Numbered from the stretch's first letter, positions 46,766-56,653 are shown. The stretch is DNA of 64,000 bases from Pseudomonas arsenicoxydans (GCF_900103875.1 NZ_LT629705.1:820501-884500); one strand, 5' to 3'. Program-made: numbers and translations. The notes: a model not told the origin generated them from the sequence alone.

Positions 46766-47401
46766 TCAGGAATATTGGACCTCAATCTCATCCAGCTGAT
46801 GATCAAAACTTTTCAGCCGCGCCGTCCACGTATACACAAGCACTTCAAAATCCCGATTGATCACCGCCCCGCCCGTGACCTCAGCGCGCGGGTCGCAGAA
46901 ATCCAGCTGATAGCGTTCGCGGGCCATGGCGGTGGCAACATCCGAGAGCTCGCGGGCGTTATTGAGCCAGTGCGGGCCGTCTTCGGCGATTTGCTTGTCC
47001 AGCTCCAGGCATTGTTTCTTCAGCGATTCGAGGCTTTTTTCCAGGGGTGTACCAGTGAGTTCACCCATGACTTCCTGGAACGTGCGCCCCGGTTGCCAGT
47101 AGCTGCCCCAGAAATAGCGGTCAAACACCGTTTCCACCCGACGCAAGGCCACCTTGGTGTCCCAGATGAGCACCAGCGTTTTGCCTCGTTCGCACTGTCT
47201 TTTTTTGACGCGCTGACCCTGGACCGAAGCCCAGGCCACTACTGCAATAGCCATCACGGCAATCAGCGCCGATGCGCTATCGAGAAACACCAGAGCCTTG
47301 TCGATCTGGTGGGACAGCATGACGCCGTAGAAATAGGTGGCCGACAGCAAAACCAATGCCGTGATAGCGCACCAGAAGCCGGGAGCATAAGGGTTTTTCA
47401 T
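46766..47401 (-). CDS. Two-helix membrane protein of unknown function
   Basis: Hypothetical protein of 211 residues. Two membrane segments (about 9-29 and 43-62) are followed by a basic, soluble cytoplasmic part with several predicted helices (VALRRVETVFDRYFWGSYWQ; EKSLESLKKQCLELDKQI). I recognise no domain. It is isolated, between a REP pair and the efflux operon, and has no clear partner. Confidence 0.7.
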   Translation of the reverse strand: MKNPYAPGFWCAITALVLLSATYFYGVMLSHQIDKALVFLDSASALIAVMAIAVVAWASVQGQRVKKRQCERGKTLVLIWDTKVALRRVETVFDRYFWGSYWQPGRTFQEVMGELTGTPLEKSLESLKKQCLELDKQIAEDGPHWLNNARELSDVATAMARERYQLDFCDPRAEVTGGAVINRDFEVLVYTWTARLKSFDHQLDEIEVQYS

Positions 47402-47482
47402 TATTAGATCCCCATGACCAACGCGAGCCTTGATCGATGAAGTCGACGCGCGACTTCATCATGTCAAAGCATAGCAACGGCC

Positions 47483-48931
47483 TCAGGGTTTGCTGGCGTT
47501 CGAGCCTTGCGTTCGTCCGCTTTCCCAGCCGCCGCCCAGGGCGAGGAACAAATCGATCTGGCTCATCGCAACTTGCGTGTTGGCGGAAGCCAGTTGCGCC
47601 CGCACATCGGTGTAGGTGCGGGTCGCTTGCAGGTCGGCCAGAAACGACTCACGGCCGGCCTGGAAGAAGCGGTGGGTCTGGTCGGCGGCCAGTTGCGCCG
47701 ACTGTTCGGCGTCGGCCAACGCATCGCGACGTTGCAACAGCGCGGAATACTGCGCCAGGCTGGTCTGGGTCTCGCGGATGGCGTTGAGCACCACGCCGTC
47801 GAAATGCGCCAGTGTGCCTTGGGTCGTCGCTTCCGCCTCACGGATTCGCGCCCGGGAGCCGTTGGACGGCACGGTCCAGCTCAGCAACGGCCCGAAGCCC
47901 CAGCGATTGGTCGACGGTTTGCCGAGGTTCTCCAGAATGCCGACGGTTCCAACCGTCGCGCCAATGCTGATGTCGGGGTACAACTCGCCCGTGGCGATAC
48001 CGATGCCGGCGGTCGCGGCGGCCAGTCGACGTTCGGCCTGACGTACGTCAGGGCGGCGTTTGAGCAAGGTCGCGCCGTCACCGACCGGCAACAATTGGGT
48101 AATTTTCGGCAATTCGGCGCAGGTAGCGGTGCCGGCAGGCAATTGGTCGACCGGTTTGGCCAACAGCATCGACAAGCGGAACAGCCCGGCCTGACGCGCG
48201 GCCTCATAACGCGGCATGTCGGCGCGCAAGGATTTGAATTGGGTTTGCGAACGAGTGACCTGGGTTTCATCGCCCCGCCCGGCATCACGCAGACGCTGGA
48301 TCAGCGTGGTGCCCTGAGCTTGCAGGTCGAGGGAATGCTGGGCAATTTCCCGCTCTTCGTTGGCCGCGCACACCTGGGTGTAGGCCCGGACCACATCAGC
48401 GACCAAGGTAATGCGTGCCGTATCGGCGGCCGCTTGTGTCGCATCGGCATTTGCCTTGGCGGCTTCGATACCGCGTTGCAGCGTGCCAAACAGGTCGAAT
48501 TGATACGAGGTGGTGATGCCGATGTCACCGACGTTGGCCACCGGCACTTTCTCCGGTAGCAAGAACGCTTCGCCGGATTCCTGCAAACGTTGCGCGCCCA
48601 TCTTCACGCCGCCGCTCCAACCACCGGCCGCCTGCGCTTCGTCGACCTGAGCACGAGCCCGGGAAAGGCTCGCCGCCGCCACGCGCAAATCGGTGTTGGT
48701 GGCCATCGCCTGCTGGACCAATTGGTCCAGGCGCGGATCCTGATACAAGCGCCACCAATCGGCGGGTACCGGGGCGGAAACGACATTTTTGCCGTCCACC
48801 GCCAGGTTGCCCTGCAGATCTTCGCGGTGGATGGCGGCCTCGTCCGGCAAATGATAATCCGGCCCGACCACCTGACAGGCCGACAGCAACAAACCTAATC
48901 CGGCGACCGCCAAACCTGAGGCCCTGCTCAT
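47483..48931 (-). CDS. Outer-membrane efflux channel (NodT/OprM family)
   Basis: Lipoprotein channel of 482 residues. Signal peptide ends GLGLLLSAC with VVGPDYHLP after the cysteine, the standard OprM-type start. Two homologous coiled-coil/barrel halves follow. It overlaps the adaptor gene by four bases and completes a trans-envelope route for the AaeB-type pump. Confidence 0.92.
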   Translation of the reverse strand: MSRASGLAVAGLGLLLSACQVVGPDYHLPDEAAIHREDLQGNLAVDGKNVVSAPVPADWWRLYQDPRLDQLVQQAMATNTDLRVAAASLSRARAQVDEAQAAGGWSGGVKMGAQRLQESGEAFLLPEKVPVANVGDIGITTSYQFDLFGTLQRGIEAAKANADATQAAADTARITLVADVVRAYTQVCAANEEREIAQHSLDLQAQGTTLIQRLRDAGRGDETQVTRSQTQFKSLRADMPRYEAARQAGLFRLSMLLAKPVDQLPAGTATCAELPKITQLLPVGDGATLLKRRPDVRQAERRLAAATAGIGIATGELYPDISIGATVGTVGILENLGKPSTNRWGFGPLLSWTVPSNGSRARIREAEATTQGTLAHFDGVVLNAIRETQTSLAQYSALLQRRDALADAEQSAQLAADQTHRFFQAGRESFLADLQATRTYTDVRAQLASANTQVAMSQIDLFLALGGGWESGRTQGSNASKP

Positions 48932-49815
48932 TTCGCGGGCTCCTGCGGCTGGTCATCCATGATCGATACGGTGGCGGTCCGGCCGGCGATCATGCGGAAA
49001 TCCGCCGGCACGTCGTCGAAGGCGATCCGCACCGGAATCCGCTGGGCCAGTCGCACCCAACTGAAGGCCGGATTGACGTTGGGCAGCAGGTTGCTGCCGC
49101 TGCTGCGGTCACGGTCCTCAATGCCGGCGACGATGCTTTCCACATGACCGCGCAGGCGTGCGCGGTCGCCGATCACTCGGATGTCGACGCTCTGGCCGAC
49201 ATGAATGCCGTCCAGTTTGGTTTCTTCGAAATAGCCGTCGATGTGGAACGAATTGCTGTCCACCACCGACAACACCGGACGCCCGGCCGTGACGAATTCC
49301 TGCGCGCGCGGCGCACGGTCGTTGACGTAACCGTCCACCGGGCTGCGGATGGTCGAGCGATCGAGGTTGAGCTGGGCGCTGTCCACCGCCACCTGGGCTT
49401 CCATCAACGCCACTTCGGCGCGGGCCACCCGCGACTGACTCTCTTCCAGTTGCTCACCCGGCACCAAGTTGCCCAGACCACGGTTACGTTTGGCTTCACG
49501 TTGCGCCTGGGCCAGGGTTTCCTGACGGTCGGCCACGGCGGCCTTGGCTTGGCGCAGAGCCAGTTTGAAACGGTCCTGGTCGATGCTGAACAGCACCTGG
49601 CCGCGCTTCACCAGTTGGTTGTCGCGCACCTCCACTTGCTGGATCAGCCCGGATACGTCCGGGGCGATCTGCACGATATCGGCACGGATGTGCCCGTCCC
49701 GCGTCCACGGGGCGAACATGTAATACATCACCATGCGCCAGACCACGACGACGGCGAAACTCACGATCAGCAGGGTCAGGACTACGCGACCCAGGGTCAA
49801 AAAAGGTTTTCTCAT
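48928..49815 (-). CDS. aaeA: Efflux periplasmic adaptor, AaeA/EmrA type
   Basis: HlyD-family adaptor of 295 residues with a single N-terminal membrane helix (LTLLIVSFAVVVVWRMVMYY). A lipoyl half-motif (VRDNQLVKRGQVLFSIDQDR), a short coiled coil and a beta barrel follow. The order marR-aaeB-aaeX-aaeA-OMF points to aromatic carboxylic acid or drug export. Four-base overlaps lie on both sides. Confidence 0.9.
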   Translation of the reverse strand: MRKPFLTLGRVVLTLLIVSFAVVVVWRMVMYYMFAPWTRDGHIRADIVQIAPDVSGLIQQVEVRDNQLVKRGQVLFSIDQDRFKLALRQAKAAVADRQETLAQAQREAKRNRGLGNLVPGEQLEESQSRVARAEVALMEAQVAVDSAQLNLDRSTIRSPVDGYVNDRAPRAQEFVTAGRPVLSVVDSNSFHIDGYFEETKLDGIHVGQSVDIRVIGDRARLRGHVESIVAGIEDRDRSSGSNLLPNVNPAFSWVRLAQRIPVRIAFDDVPADFRMIAGRTATVSIMDDQPQEPAK

Positions 49816-50021
49816 GTCATCAGGTATCGACTGAGTGAGTCCACGGCGCCGAGCAGCAAGGCGTAGAGAGCCACGTTGAACAATGCCCGGTGCCAGACCA
49901 GACGGTAAAAGTGCAGGCGCGTCAGCAACCCGTGCACCAACAGGAACAACAAATACGTAATGCCCATCAGCACCAGCAGCGTGGGCAGAAAGACCCCGCT
50001 GATATCCAGGTCACCGATCAT
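49812..50021 (-). CDS. aaeX: DUF1656 membrane protein (AaeX-like)
   Basis: Sixty-nine residues with two membrane helices (GVFLPTLLVLMGITYLLFLL and the C-terminal FNVALYALLLGAV). It is a usual companion of AaeB-type pumps and probably a small accessory subunit. Overlaps both neighbours by four bases. Confidence 0.9.
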   Translation of the reverse strand: MIGDLDISGVFLPTLLVLMGITYLLFLLVHGLLTRLHFYRLVWHRALFNVALYALLLGAVDSLSRYLMT

Positions 50022-52090
50022 AAAGGCGCTCCATCAATGCCATGGGGAAGCGGTTCTTCGAGTTCACCGGCGCTGACGAATTCAACACCGGGCAGCAAGG
50101 CCAGACGCAAACCGCTCAATGCGTGCAGCAAGTGCAGACGCGCGCCGTCATCACATTCGATATTGAGCGCGCGGCGGGCGCGGTCGAGGGTCATCAGCAG
50201 CGGACTCGGGGCCGGCAATCGCTCGCCCGCCTTCAAACACGCCTTGAAGTACTCGCCGACCTCGGCCACCACTTGATGTAGCAACGCTTGCGGCGTGCCG
50301 ACCACTCGCGGCGTGTAAGCGAGCAAGTCGAGCACGTTCAGGGCCACGCGCACTTCGCGCAGCGCAATACCCGTGTCTTGTCCGGTCATCGCCAGGCGCG
50401 GCAGATGCTGCATCAGCCGATCGAGCATCTGCACGCCAAGGTGGCGGTGTTCAGCCAGTGACGCCGGTTCGCTGAGGCTGACGATGTCGCGCCAGCTGAA
50501 ACGCGTCAGGCGCTTGGCCGCCAGCTCCGCCCCGAACGGCCGGGCGATCAGGGTCCAGACGAACGCGAACAGCAAGCCGACCGGGCCGGCCAGGTTGGAG
50601 TTGACGAAGCTGAGGAAGTCCGCGTCGTAGGCGCCCTGAATACTGATGAAGGACGAGGTGTTGACGAGGGTCAGCAGCATGCCCAGATAGAACTGCGGCT
50701 TGACCGTCAGCGTGCCGATGCAAATGAACGGCACCGAAAATGCCAGCACCAGCATCGGGAAGTCATGCAGGTTGGGCAGTACCAGAAACAGATAGAGACT
50801 GGCGAACAGCACCGACATCGCGGTCCAGAAAAAGAACCGGAAGATCTGCGGCGCCGGGTCGTCCATCGACGCGAAGAAACTGCACGCCACCGCCGCCAGA
50901 ATCACCGCTGCCCCACCGTCGGTCCAGCCGAGCAGAATCCACAGCACCGAGGCAACGATGATCGCAGTCACCGTGGACGCCGCCGAATAGAGCATCAGCC
51001 CTCGGTCGAGAAACGGCGACAGGCGACCCAGGCGCCAATGCCGATACACCGCGCGCCAGCTGTCCTGACTTTCGCACTGAATCGCATATTGCAGGCTGCG
51101 GCAGTCTTGCCACACATCGATCCACTCGCCGAGGCGATACAGCGCGTTGGAAAACAGCAGCTGTTTGCGGTCATCCAGCGCTTCGGCGGGCGGTTGCAGC
51201 GCCTCGAGTCGCTCTTTCAGCGCCTGCCAACGGCCGATGTCCGCATCTTTGTGGTCGAGCCATTCGGTGGTCGCGGTCAGCACCGGCGCGAACTTATCCA
51301 CAAGCTCGGGAGTGCGTCGTTCAAGGGCATACAACGCGTCATCAAGGGCATCGATCACGGGCAGCAAGTGAATCATTCGCCCGCGCAGTTCCTTGGTATT
51401 GCGCACCGTCTGCGGCCGCGCGCCCTCGTGGGGCAACTGACCGATCATCAATTCCAGGCTGTTGAAGGTCGCGACCATCGCCGAGCGCAAGGCACTGACT
51501 TCGTCCGGCTGTACGTTGCGGCTGAGGAAACGCTGGCTGTAAGTCGAGGCGTCGGCGAACCACTTGCTCACTGAATCGTTGAACACCGGCGCCAGCCGTC
51601 GAGGCCAGAACATCGCGCCGACCACCGCTGCTACCGCGATGCCGAGGAAGATTTCTTCGGTTCGTGCTTCGGCCACGTCCCACACCGCCAACGGGTTATC
51701 CACCACCGGCAAGGCGATCAGCGGCAAGGTGTAGCCGGCGAGCATCAGTGCGTAACTGTTGGCCGTGCGCAGATGCAGGGACAGGAACAACAACGTCCCG
51801 GTCCACAGCGCGATCACCACCACCAGCACATACGGGCTCTGGACGAACATCGGCACGAAAAAAACCGCTGCCGCCGCACCGAGAAAAGTACCGACGGCAC
51901 GGTATAGCGCCTTGGAACTGGTAGGACCGACAAACGGGCTGGAGACGATGTACACGGTCGCCATCGCCCAATATGGACGCGGCATTTGCATGAGCATGGC
52001 GATGTACAGCGCGATCATCGACGCCGCGAACGTGCGTATCCCGTAGAACCAGTCCCGCGCCGGAGGAACGCCAGTGAAAAATCCGCTCAA
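50018..52090 (-). CDS. aaeB: FUSC-family inner-membrane efflux protein (AaeB-like)
   Basis: Transporter of 690 residues with two sets of about five to six helices (around 25-165 and 360-500) separated by a cytoplasmic helical domain, the aromatic acid exporter plan. It starts with GIRTFAASMIALYIAMLMQM, and PRPYWAMATVYIVSSPFVGP follows, diagnostic for FUSC. It probably exports hydroxybenzoate-like acids or fusaric acid. The ATG overlaps the marR stop by four bases. Confidence 0.9.
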   Translation of the reverse strand: MSGFFTGVPPARDWFYGIRTFAASMIALYIAMLMQMPRPYWAMATVYIVSSPFVGPTSSKALYRAVGTFLGAAAAVFFVPMFVQSPYVLVVVIALWTGTLLFLSLHLRTANSYALMLAGYTLPLIALPVVDNPLAVWDVAEARTEEIFLGIAVAAVVGAMFWPRRLAPVFNDSVSKWFADASTYSQRFLSRNVQPDEVSALRSAMVATFNSLELMIGQLPHEGARPQTVRNTKELRGRMIHLLPVIDALDDALYALERRTPELVDKFAPVLTATTEWLDHKDADIGRWQALKERLEALQPPAEALDDRKQLLFSNALYRLGEWIDVWQDCRSLQYAIQCESQDSWRAVYRHWRLGRLSPFLDRGLMLYSAASTVTAIIVASVLWILLGWTDGGAAVILAAVACSFFASMDDPAPQIFRFFFWTAMSVLFASLYLFLVLPNLHDFPMLVLAFSVPFICIGTLTVKPQFYLGMLLTLVNTSSFISIQGAYDADFLSFVNSNLAGPVGLLFAFVWTLIARPFGAELAAKRLTRFSWRDIVSLSEPASLAEHRHLGVQMLDRLMQHLPRLAMTGQDTGIALREVRVALNVLDLLAYTPRVVGTPQALLHQVVAEVGEYFKACLKAGERLPAPSPLLMTLDRARRALNIECDDGARLHLLHALSGLRLALLPGVEFVSAGELEEPLPHGIDGAPL

Positions 52091-52542
52091 GGGTTGACCA
52101 CCGACGGCGCGTTGGCCGCTTCAAACGCTTTCAATACTCGCAGCGTCGCTTCCAGATCACTCTGGTCGATCCCTTCAAGCACTTCATGACGCAGGCGTAC
52201 CAGCTCCACCTCAACCGCCTGCACCAACTCCCGGCCGGTTTGCGTCAGGCTCAGGCACTTGGCGCGCCGGTCATGGACGTCTTCGGTGCGACAGACATAG
52301 CCGGCGTGACACAACTGATCGAGCAGACGCACCAGCGACGGACTCTCCATCCCCGCCGCTTGCGCCACCGTCACCTGCCGAACGCCCTCGCCCAAACGCC
52401 CGATCATCAACAACGGGACGGCGCAGGCTTCGGAAATTCCATAGTTGACCAGCGTGGTCTGGCAGATCTTCCGCCAATGCCTGGCGGCCACCACCATGGA
52501 GCTGCTGATGTTCATCTGGAGAGCGTCGAGGGTTTTCGGCAC
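52087..52542 (-). CDS. MarR-family regulator of the efflux operon
   Basis: Winged helix-turn-helix regulator of 151 residues. The recognition region is VRQVTVAQAAGMESPSLVRL, and the wing DQLCHAGYVCRTEDVHDRRA contains the family DxRxxxxxLT pattern (DRRAKCLSLT). As the first gene of the pump operon it probably represses its own promoter and releases on binding the exported compound. An AT-rich stretch with TAGTTTGCTAACTA at about 52561-52574 upstream is a likely operator. Confidence 0.9.
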   Translation of the reverse strand: MPKTLDALQMNISSSMVVAARHWRKICQTTLVNYGISEACAVPLLMIGRLGEGVRQVTVAQAAGMESPSLVRLLDQLCHAGYVCRTEDVHDRRAKCLSLTQTGRELVQAVEVELVRLRHEVLEGIDQSDLEATLRVLKAFEAANAPSVVNP

Positions 52543-52557
52543 GAGGGGAAATACACA

Positions 52558-52578
52558 CTGTTAGTTTGCTAACTATCA
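52558..52578 (-). promoter_or_regulatory. Possible MarR operator
   Basis: TAGTTTGCTAACTA contains the inverted half-sites TAGTT / AACTA, 16-33 bases before the marR start. Palindromes of this kind are the usual MarR-protein target. Confidence 0.5.
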
Positions 52579-52645
52579 ATATGACATTTGGAGGGAAAGT
52601 TGGTCAAGTTTTGAAACAACTCTGTGACCAGAGGATGCTTCCCCC

Positions 52646-54121
52646 TTAGATATTGCCCAACAATTTTTGCGCCTCGCTCTCGATAAAATCCAAAACCTCC
52701 TCCGACACGCTGTATTGAAACTGCTTACGACGGTGTTTTGAAACCTTGCCATCGTTGTCCAAACACATCATCACCAGCTTCGACAGATCGCTCCCCCGTA
52801 CATCGAAACGCTGATTGACCGCTTTGACCACACGGTCGTAACGGTCCAGAAACTCGGTCTCCTCCCGAAGTTCGATTTCCAGCGCGCGGCGTGCCATTTG
52901 CAATGTGAATTCAACGCAGCGAGTGGCGTCCCAGAAGCGATAAACGGACGGGAGCCCAATGAATTTGAAGGCCATTTGATCAGCATCCAGCCAGGTGACG
53001 TTCCAAAAATCGCGAGCCGGTTTGGAGAAGTCTTTCAGCGCCTCAAGGTAGTTCGCTTCTTCGTGCTTCATCGCCACGGAAACCGGTAGCAACAGCCCAT
53101 TTTCCAAGGCACCGGAATGGCAAAGGGTCTGATGAATCAGGAAACGTGAAAGTCGACCATTACCATCCATGAACGGATGAAGGAAGACGAATCCGAACGC
53201 GGTCACGGCAGCCGCTACCAGTGGGTCGACATGCCTCGAAGACTGATTGGCGAAGGTCATCAACTCCTCCATCAGTTCACGGCACAGATCCGGTGCGGGT
53301 GGTACGTAGCTGACGCCAGCAGCGCCCCGCAAACCGTTATGCAAGTGATTCTGTTCATGGCGAAACAGGACAGCTTTGTCAAAAGGATTGGAAACGGTGC
53401 TGTTCTGCAATTCGACCAGATAGTCTTCACTCAACGCCCGGCCTTCATGTGCCTGACGCAGCAGTTGAACAAAGCGACGTGATTTTTCTTCGCTGGGTTC
53501 TTCTTTCTCGATGGCGAAGGAATCGCGGGTTTCGTGCAGGTAAGCCCAGTTGATGGCGCGGTCCATCATTTCCGGCGGTAATGTCGCCATAAAGGCTTTG
53601 GCTCGGCCGAGAATGTCGAGACTGAGCAGGGTTTCGAGTTCAGGCGTTCGTTCTACGGTGGCGCAGTAGCGCAGAGAGCCAAGCCCATTGAACTCAATAC
53701 GCCAACGCGTGTTTCTAACAATTGGGCCAGTTACATAACGTGCGGGGTCGAAAAGCGGTGCAAACCTGCTGTTTATGGGGATTGCATAATCGAGTCGACG
53801 ATTCGTTAACTCTTCCCAGAGAAAACAAGCCTTTCGTACAAAGACGCCATTTGGTGCTTTTGCCAATTCTTGAAGTAATTGCTCGGCAACGACTGCCTCA
53901 AGCGCGGCGGCCAGAATTGCGAGATTGATGCCTTCGTGTTTAAGCGCAAAAAAAATGTGTTCAAGGGTCGAGTCGGTTGCCGGCGCTACAGATTGAGGAA
54001 CAGCCAGGCAATCTCCAATCATCGAGATGCGCGTGACTGGTTTGATCATAGCCACACGCGTCGGCGCGATAACCTTGAGTTTTAAAGCATCATGGAGGTG
54101 TGCGTATCCAACCAAGGGCAT
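52646..54121 (-). CDS. Fic-domain protein, probable AMP-transferase
   Basis: Protein of 491 residues. The Fic active site HPFMDGNGRLSRF is intact (histidine for catalysis, acidic metal ligand, arginines for ATP phosphates). An N-terminal motif SFAIEKE at about residue 200 resembles the inhibitory helix (S/T)xxxE(G/N) of self-restrained Fic enzymes, except for K in place of G/N. The C-terminal 100 residues look like a winged-helix region. The ATG at 54121 (MPLVGYAHLH) is favoured over the GTG at 54196, which lacks support; neither has a strong ribosome-binding site. No antitoxin gene is adjacent. Target unknown. Confidence 0.82.
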   Translation of the reverse strand: MPLVGYAHLHDALKLKVIAPTRVAMIKPVTRISMIGDCLAVPQSVAPATDSTLEHIFFALKHEGINLAILAAALEAVVAEQLLQELAKAPNGVFVRKACFLWEELTNRRLDYAIPINSRFAPLFDPARYVTGPIVRNTRWRIEFNGLGSLRYCATVERTPELETLLSLDILGRAKAFMATLPPEMMDRAINWAYLHETRDSFAIEKEEPSEEKSRRFVQLLRQAHEGRALSEDYLVELQNSTVSNPFDKAVLFRHEQNHLHNGLRGAAGVSYVPPAPDLCRELMEELMTFANQSSRHVDPLVAAAVTAFGFVFLHPFMDGNGRLSRFLIHQTLCHSGALENGLLLPVSVAMKHEEANYLEALKDFSKPARDFWNVTWLDADQMAFKFIGLPSVYRFWDATRCVEFTLQMARRALEIELREETEFLDRYDRVVKAVNQRFDVRGSDLSKLVMMCLDNDGKVSKHRRKQFQYSVSEEVLDFIESEAQKLLGNI

Positions 54122-54220
54122 TGTGGGCGTCCACAGAAAAAGTTCACAAACGCGATTAAAGCCCAGATTTCTGCAACGCCTGTAAGTTTTTTGCACATTT
54201 CGGTCGTTTCGTTAAGATTT

Positions 54221-54466
54221 TTACACCCCTCGCCCCTTCCTCAACATCACATCCAACTGATCCACCACCTCCGCCCAATCCGCGTCATCGAGAATTTCGC
54301 CCCGCAAAAAGTCCGCCTGACTCTGGGTCCAGAAAAACGCGTCCGCCAGATGCAGCTCCGGTTTGAGCGGTGAATGGGTGGCGATGAATTGGTCGATGCT
54401 GATCGGGTCGTTGTCCAGGCCGAGTTGTTTGAACAGCGAGGGAAGGCTGTGGGTTGGGGATTCCAT
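54221..54466 (-). CDS. DUF2789 protein
   Basis: Small soluble protein of 81 residues. The opening SLPSLFKQLGLDNDPISIDQ, the middle PLKPELHLADAFFWTQSQAD, and LRGEILDDADWAEVVDQLD match DUF2789, conserved in Pseudomonas and of unknown function. It is a single gene, just before a REP pair. Confidence 0.85.
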   Translation of the reverse strand: MESPTHSLPSLFKQLGLDNDPISIDQFIATHSPLKPELHLADAFFWTQSQADFLRGEILDDADWAEVVDQLDVMLRKGRGV

Positions 54467-54513
54467 GGTTGGCTCCTTTTTATGGCAAATGATGGGGTGA
54501 CTGCTTTGCAGTC

Positions 54514-54579
54514 AATCGCGGGCAAGCCACGCTCCCACAGGATTGCGAAACCCTGTGGGAGCGTGGCTTGCCCGCGATG
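54514..54579. repeat. REP-type palindrome pair, family 1 variant
   Basis: Inverted arms 54514-54541 and 54552-54578 share a variant core, GCAAGCCACGCTCCC, different from the main family (GCAAGCCCGCTCCC). Both arms carry the matching change, so the stem is kept. Confidence 0.88.
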
Positions 54580-54603
54580 ACGGTATCACCGATGCCGCAA
54601 AAC

Positions 54604-55065
54604 TCATTGGCTCAACTCACGCACCTCGGCATGCGGCACCATTTTCAGAAACTGCGGCATGTCCATGTGCAGCAGATTGGTGTGGTTGCCAGCTTCCAGG
54701 TAAATGTCTTTCTGGCGGGTCAGCAACGGGTCGATGACCACATCCAGTCCATAGGCTTCGCCCAGGGCTGGCACGGCGCCGCGTTCACAATCCTCAAACA
54801 GGTGCGGCAGATTGCTTTCCCGGGAGACCTGCCATTCGCCACTGCTGCGCACTTTGCTCAAGTCCAGATGACGACTCGCCGGCAGCACGGCCATCAAGTA
54901 ATGCCCGTGTTTGTCGTCGAGGATCACCGACTTGGCCACCCGTTCGGCAGGAATGCCCGCCAGCCGTGCGGTTTCAAGGCTGCTGGCCGAGTGAGGGTGG
55001 GCAACGACGTCATATTCGCAGTGCGCCTTGTCCAGGCTGTTTTGTACGGTTCTTGCCATACGCAT
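54604..55065 (-). CDS. YbaK/EbsC-type aminoacyl-tRNA deacylase
   Basis: Protein of 153 residues of the YbaK/ProX superfamily, which hydrolyses wrongly charged tRNA in trans. Family stretches are SSLETARLAGIPAERVAKSV, then ILDDKHGHYLMAVLPASRHL (with the conserved K of VAKSVI) and GAVPALGEAYGLDVVIDP. The ATG at 55065 has GAGG six bases upstream and is preferred over 55089. Exact mischarged tRNA unknown. Confidence 0.85.
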   Translation of the reverse strand: MRMARTVQNSLDKAHCEYDVVAHPHSASSLETARLAGIPAERVAKSVILDDKHGHYLMAVLPASRHLDLSKVRSSGEWQVSRESNLPHLFEDCERGAVPALGEAYGLDVVIDPLLTRQKDIYLEAGNHTNLLHMDMPQFLKMVPHAEVRELSQ

Positions 55066-55259
55066 GATGCACCTCGGTGTCCGCAACAACGATTGGCGGA
55101 CAATGGTTAACCCTTTTACACCCTTAAAAGTTTAGGCCTGCCAGGGCTATCCGGTGGGAAATCTGCTCATCGGCTGACGTCGACATCTGATCAAAAATCG
55201 TACAGCCAACAGCTCAGCTAGACTGTATACAGAACACCCTGACTCTCCCGGAGGGTCAC

Positions 55260-55793
55260 GTGAACACTCGTTGCTGTTTAGTTGCACTGCTGCTGGCCTT
55301 GAGCGGATCGGTTTTCGCTGCGGACACCGTCGTGCTGCTGGTTCCCAACCCCATCGGGATCTGGCTGATCACGTTCGGCATTGCGTTTCTGATCGCCGAG
55401 GCAGCCTTGCCCAATTATGGTGTGATCGGTCTGGGCGGCATCGCGATGTTCGTGATTGGCGCAATCATTCTGACCAACACCGAAGTGCCTGTGCCATTGA
55501 TGATCGGCCTGGGATTGATCAGTGCGCTGCTGTTGATTTACCTGCTGATCCGCGCCCTGAAAACCCGGCCGCGCCGAGCCGTCACTGGCGATGCCGAACT
55601 GCTGGGCAGCGTGACGGCAGTGACATCGCTGCAGGCCGACAGCGCCTGTAACGGCTGGGTGCACCTGCAGGGAGAACAGTGGCAAGTATTCAGCGCCACC
55701 CCGCTGCAACCCGGGCAAAAGGTCCGGGTGGTGGGCCGCAAGGGATTACTGCTGCAAGTGGCCGCGGCTGACGCGGCGCCGGGTGGAGAATAA
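55260..55793 (+). CDS. NfeD-family membrane protein
   Basis: Membrane protein of 177 residues with a signal-like first helix, three or four helices ([56 protein letters not shown]) and a C-terminal OB-fold domain ([20 protein letters not shown]). It lacks the N-terminal serine protease domain of long NfeD proteins. Start is GTG with GGAGG upstream. It is always beside slipin genes and here lies two bases before one. Confidence 0.88.
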   Translation: MNTRCCLVALLLALSGSVFAADTVVLLVPNPIGIWLITFGIAFLIAEAALPNYGVIGLGGIAMFVIGAIILTNTEVPVPLMIGLGLISALLLIYLLIRALKTRPRRAVTGDAELLGSVTAVTSLQADSACNGWVHLQGEQWQVFSATPLQPGQKVRVVGRKGLLLQVAAADAAPGGE

Positions 55794-55795
55794 AC

Positions 55796-56554
55796 ATGGG
55801 CCTGCAATTGGGTTTTGCCGCGCTGCTATTACTGGTGATCGCGCTGGCGGGATCGACCTTTCGCATCCTGCGCGAATACGAGCGCGGGGTGGTGTTCCAG
55901 CTTGGGCGCTTCTGGCAGGTCAAAGGCCCTGGTCTCATTCTGTTGATTCCGGTGGTCCAGCAAATGGTCCGGGTCGACCTGCGCACGATCGTGCTCGACG
56001 TGCCGCCACAAGACGTCATCACCCGCGACAACGTCTCGGTCAAGGTCAACGCTGTGCTGTATTTCCGCGTGCTTGACCCACAGAAAGCCATCATCCAGGT
56101 CGAAGACTTCCTCATGGCCACCAGCCAACTGGCGCAGACCACGTTGCGGGCCGTGCTCGGTAAACATGAACTCGATGAACTGCTGGCCGAGCGCGAACGC
56201 CTGAACATCGACATCCAGCAAGTGCTCGACGCCCAGACTGATGCTTGGGGCATCAAGGTCGCGAACGTCGAGATCAAGCACGTGGACCTCAACGAATCGA
56301 TGATCCGCGCCATCGCCAAACAGGCCGAAGCCGAACGGGAACGGCGGGCTAAGGTGATTCACGCCGAAGGCGAATTGCAGGCCTCGGAAAAACTCATGCA
56401 GGCGGCAGAAATGCTCGGCCGCCAACCGGGGGCGATGCAGTTGCGTTACATGCAGACGCTGAGCTCGATTGCCGGCGACAAGAGTTCGACCATTGTCTTT
56501 CCACTGCCGATCGAGTTGCTCAAGGGGATGGCGGATTTGTCGGGGAAATCGTGA
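55796..56554 (+). CDS. Slipin (SPFH/stomatin-like protein)
   Basis: SPFH protein of 252 residues: one N-terminal membrane segment, then [20 protein letters not shown] and [20 protein letters not shown], and a coiled helix rich in [19 protein letters not shown]. Such proteins form rings in the membrane with their NfeD partner and are thought to organise membrane domains. The C-terminus ends with [18 protein letters not shown]. Confidence 0.9.
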   Translation: MGLQLGFAALLLLVIALAGSTFRILREYERGVVFQLGRFWQVKGPGLILLIPVVQQMVRVDLRTIVLDVPPQDVITRDNVSVKVNAVLYFRVLDPQKAIIQVEDFLMATSQLAQTTLRAVLGKHELDELLAERERLNIDIQQVLDAQTDAWGIKVANVEIKHVDLNESMIRAIAKQAEAERERRAKVIHAEGELQASEKLMQAAEMLGRQPGAMQLRYMQTLSSIAGDKSSTIVFPLPIELLKGMADLSGKS

Positions 56555-56561
56555 TGGCCCC

Positions 56562-56653
56562 AAAAGATCGCAGCCTCGTTTCACTCGACAGCTCCTACAG
56601 TTGAAATGCGAACCCTGTAGGAGCTGTCGAGTGAAACGAGGCTGCGATCTTTT
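56562..56653. repeat. Long palindrome, family 2 (copy C)
   Basis: Third copy of the family at 17008 and 29961, directly after the slipin gene. The arms (AAAAGATCGCAGCCTCG and inverse) are the same as in copy B over most of their length; the loops differ. Confidence 0.9.
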
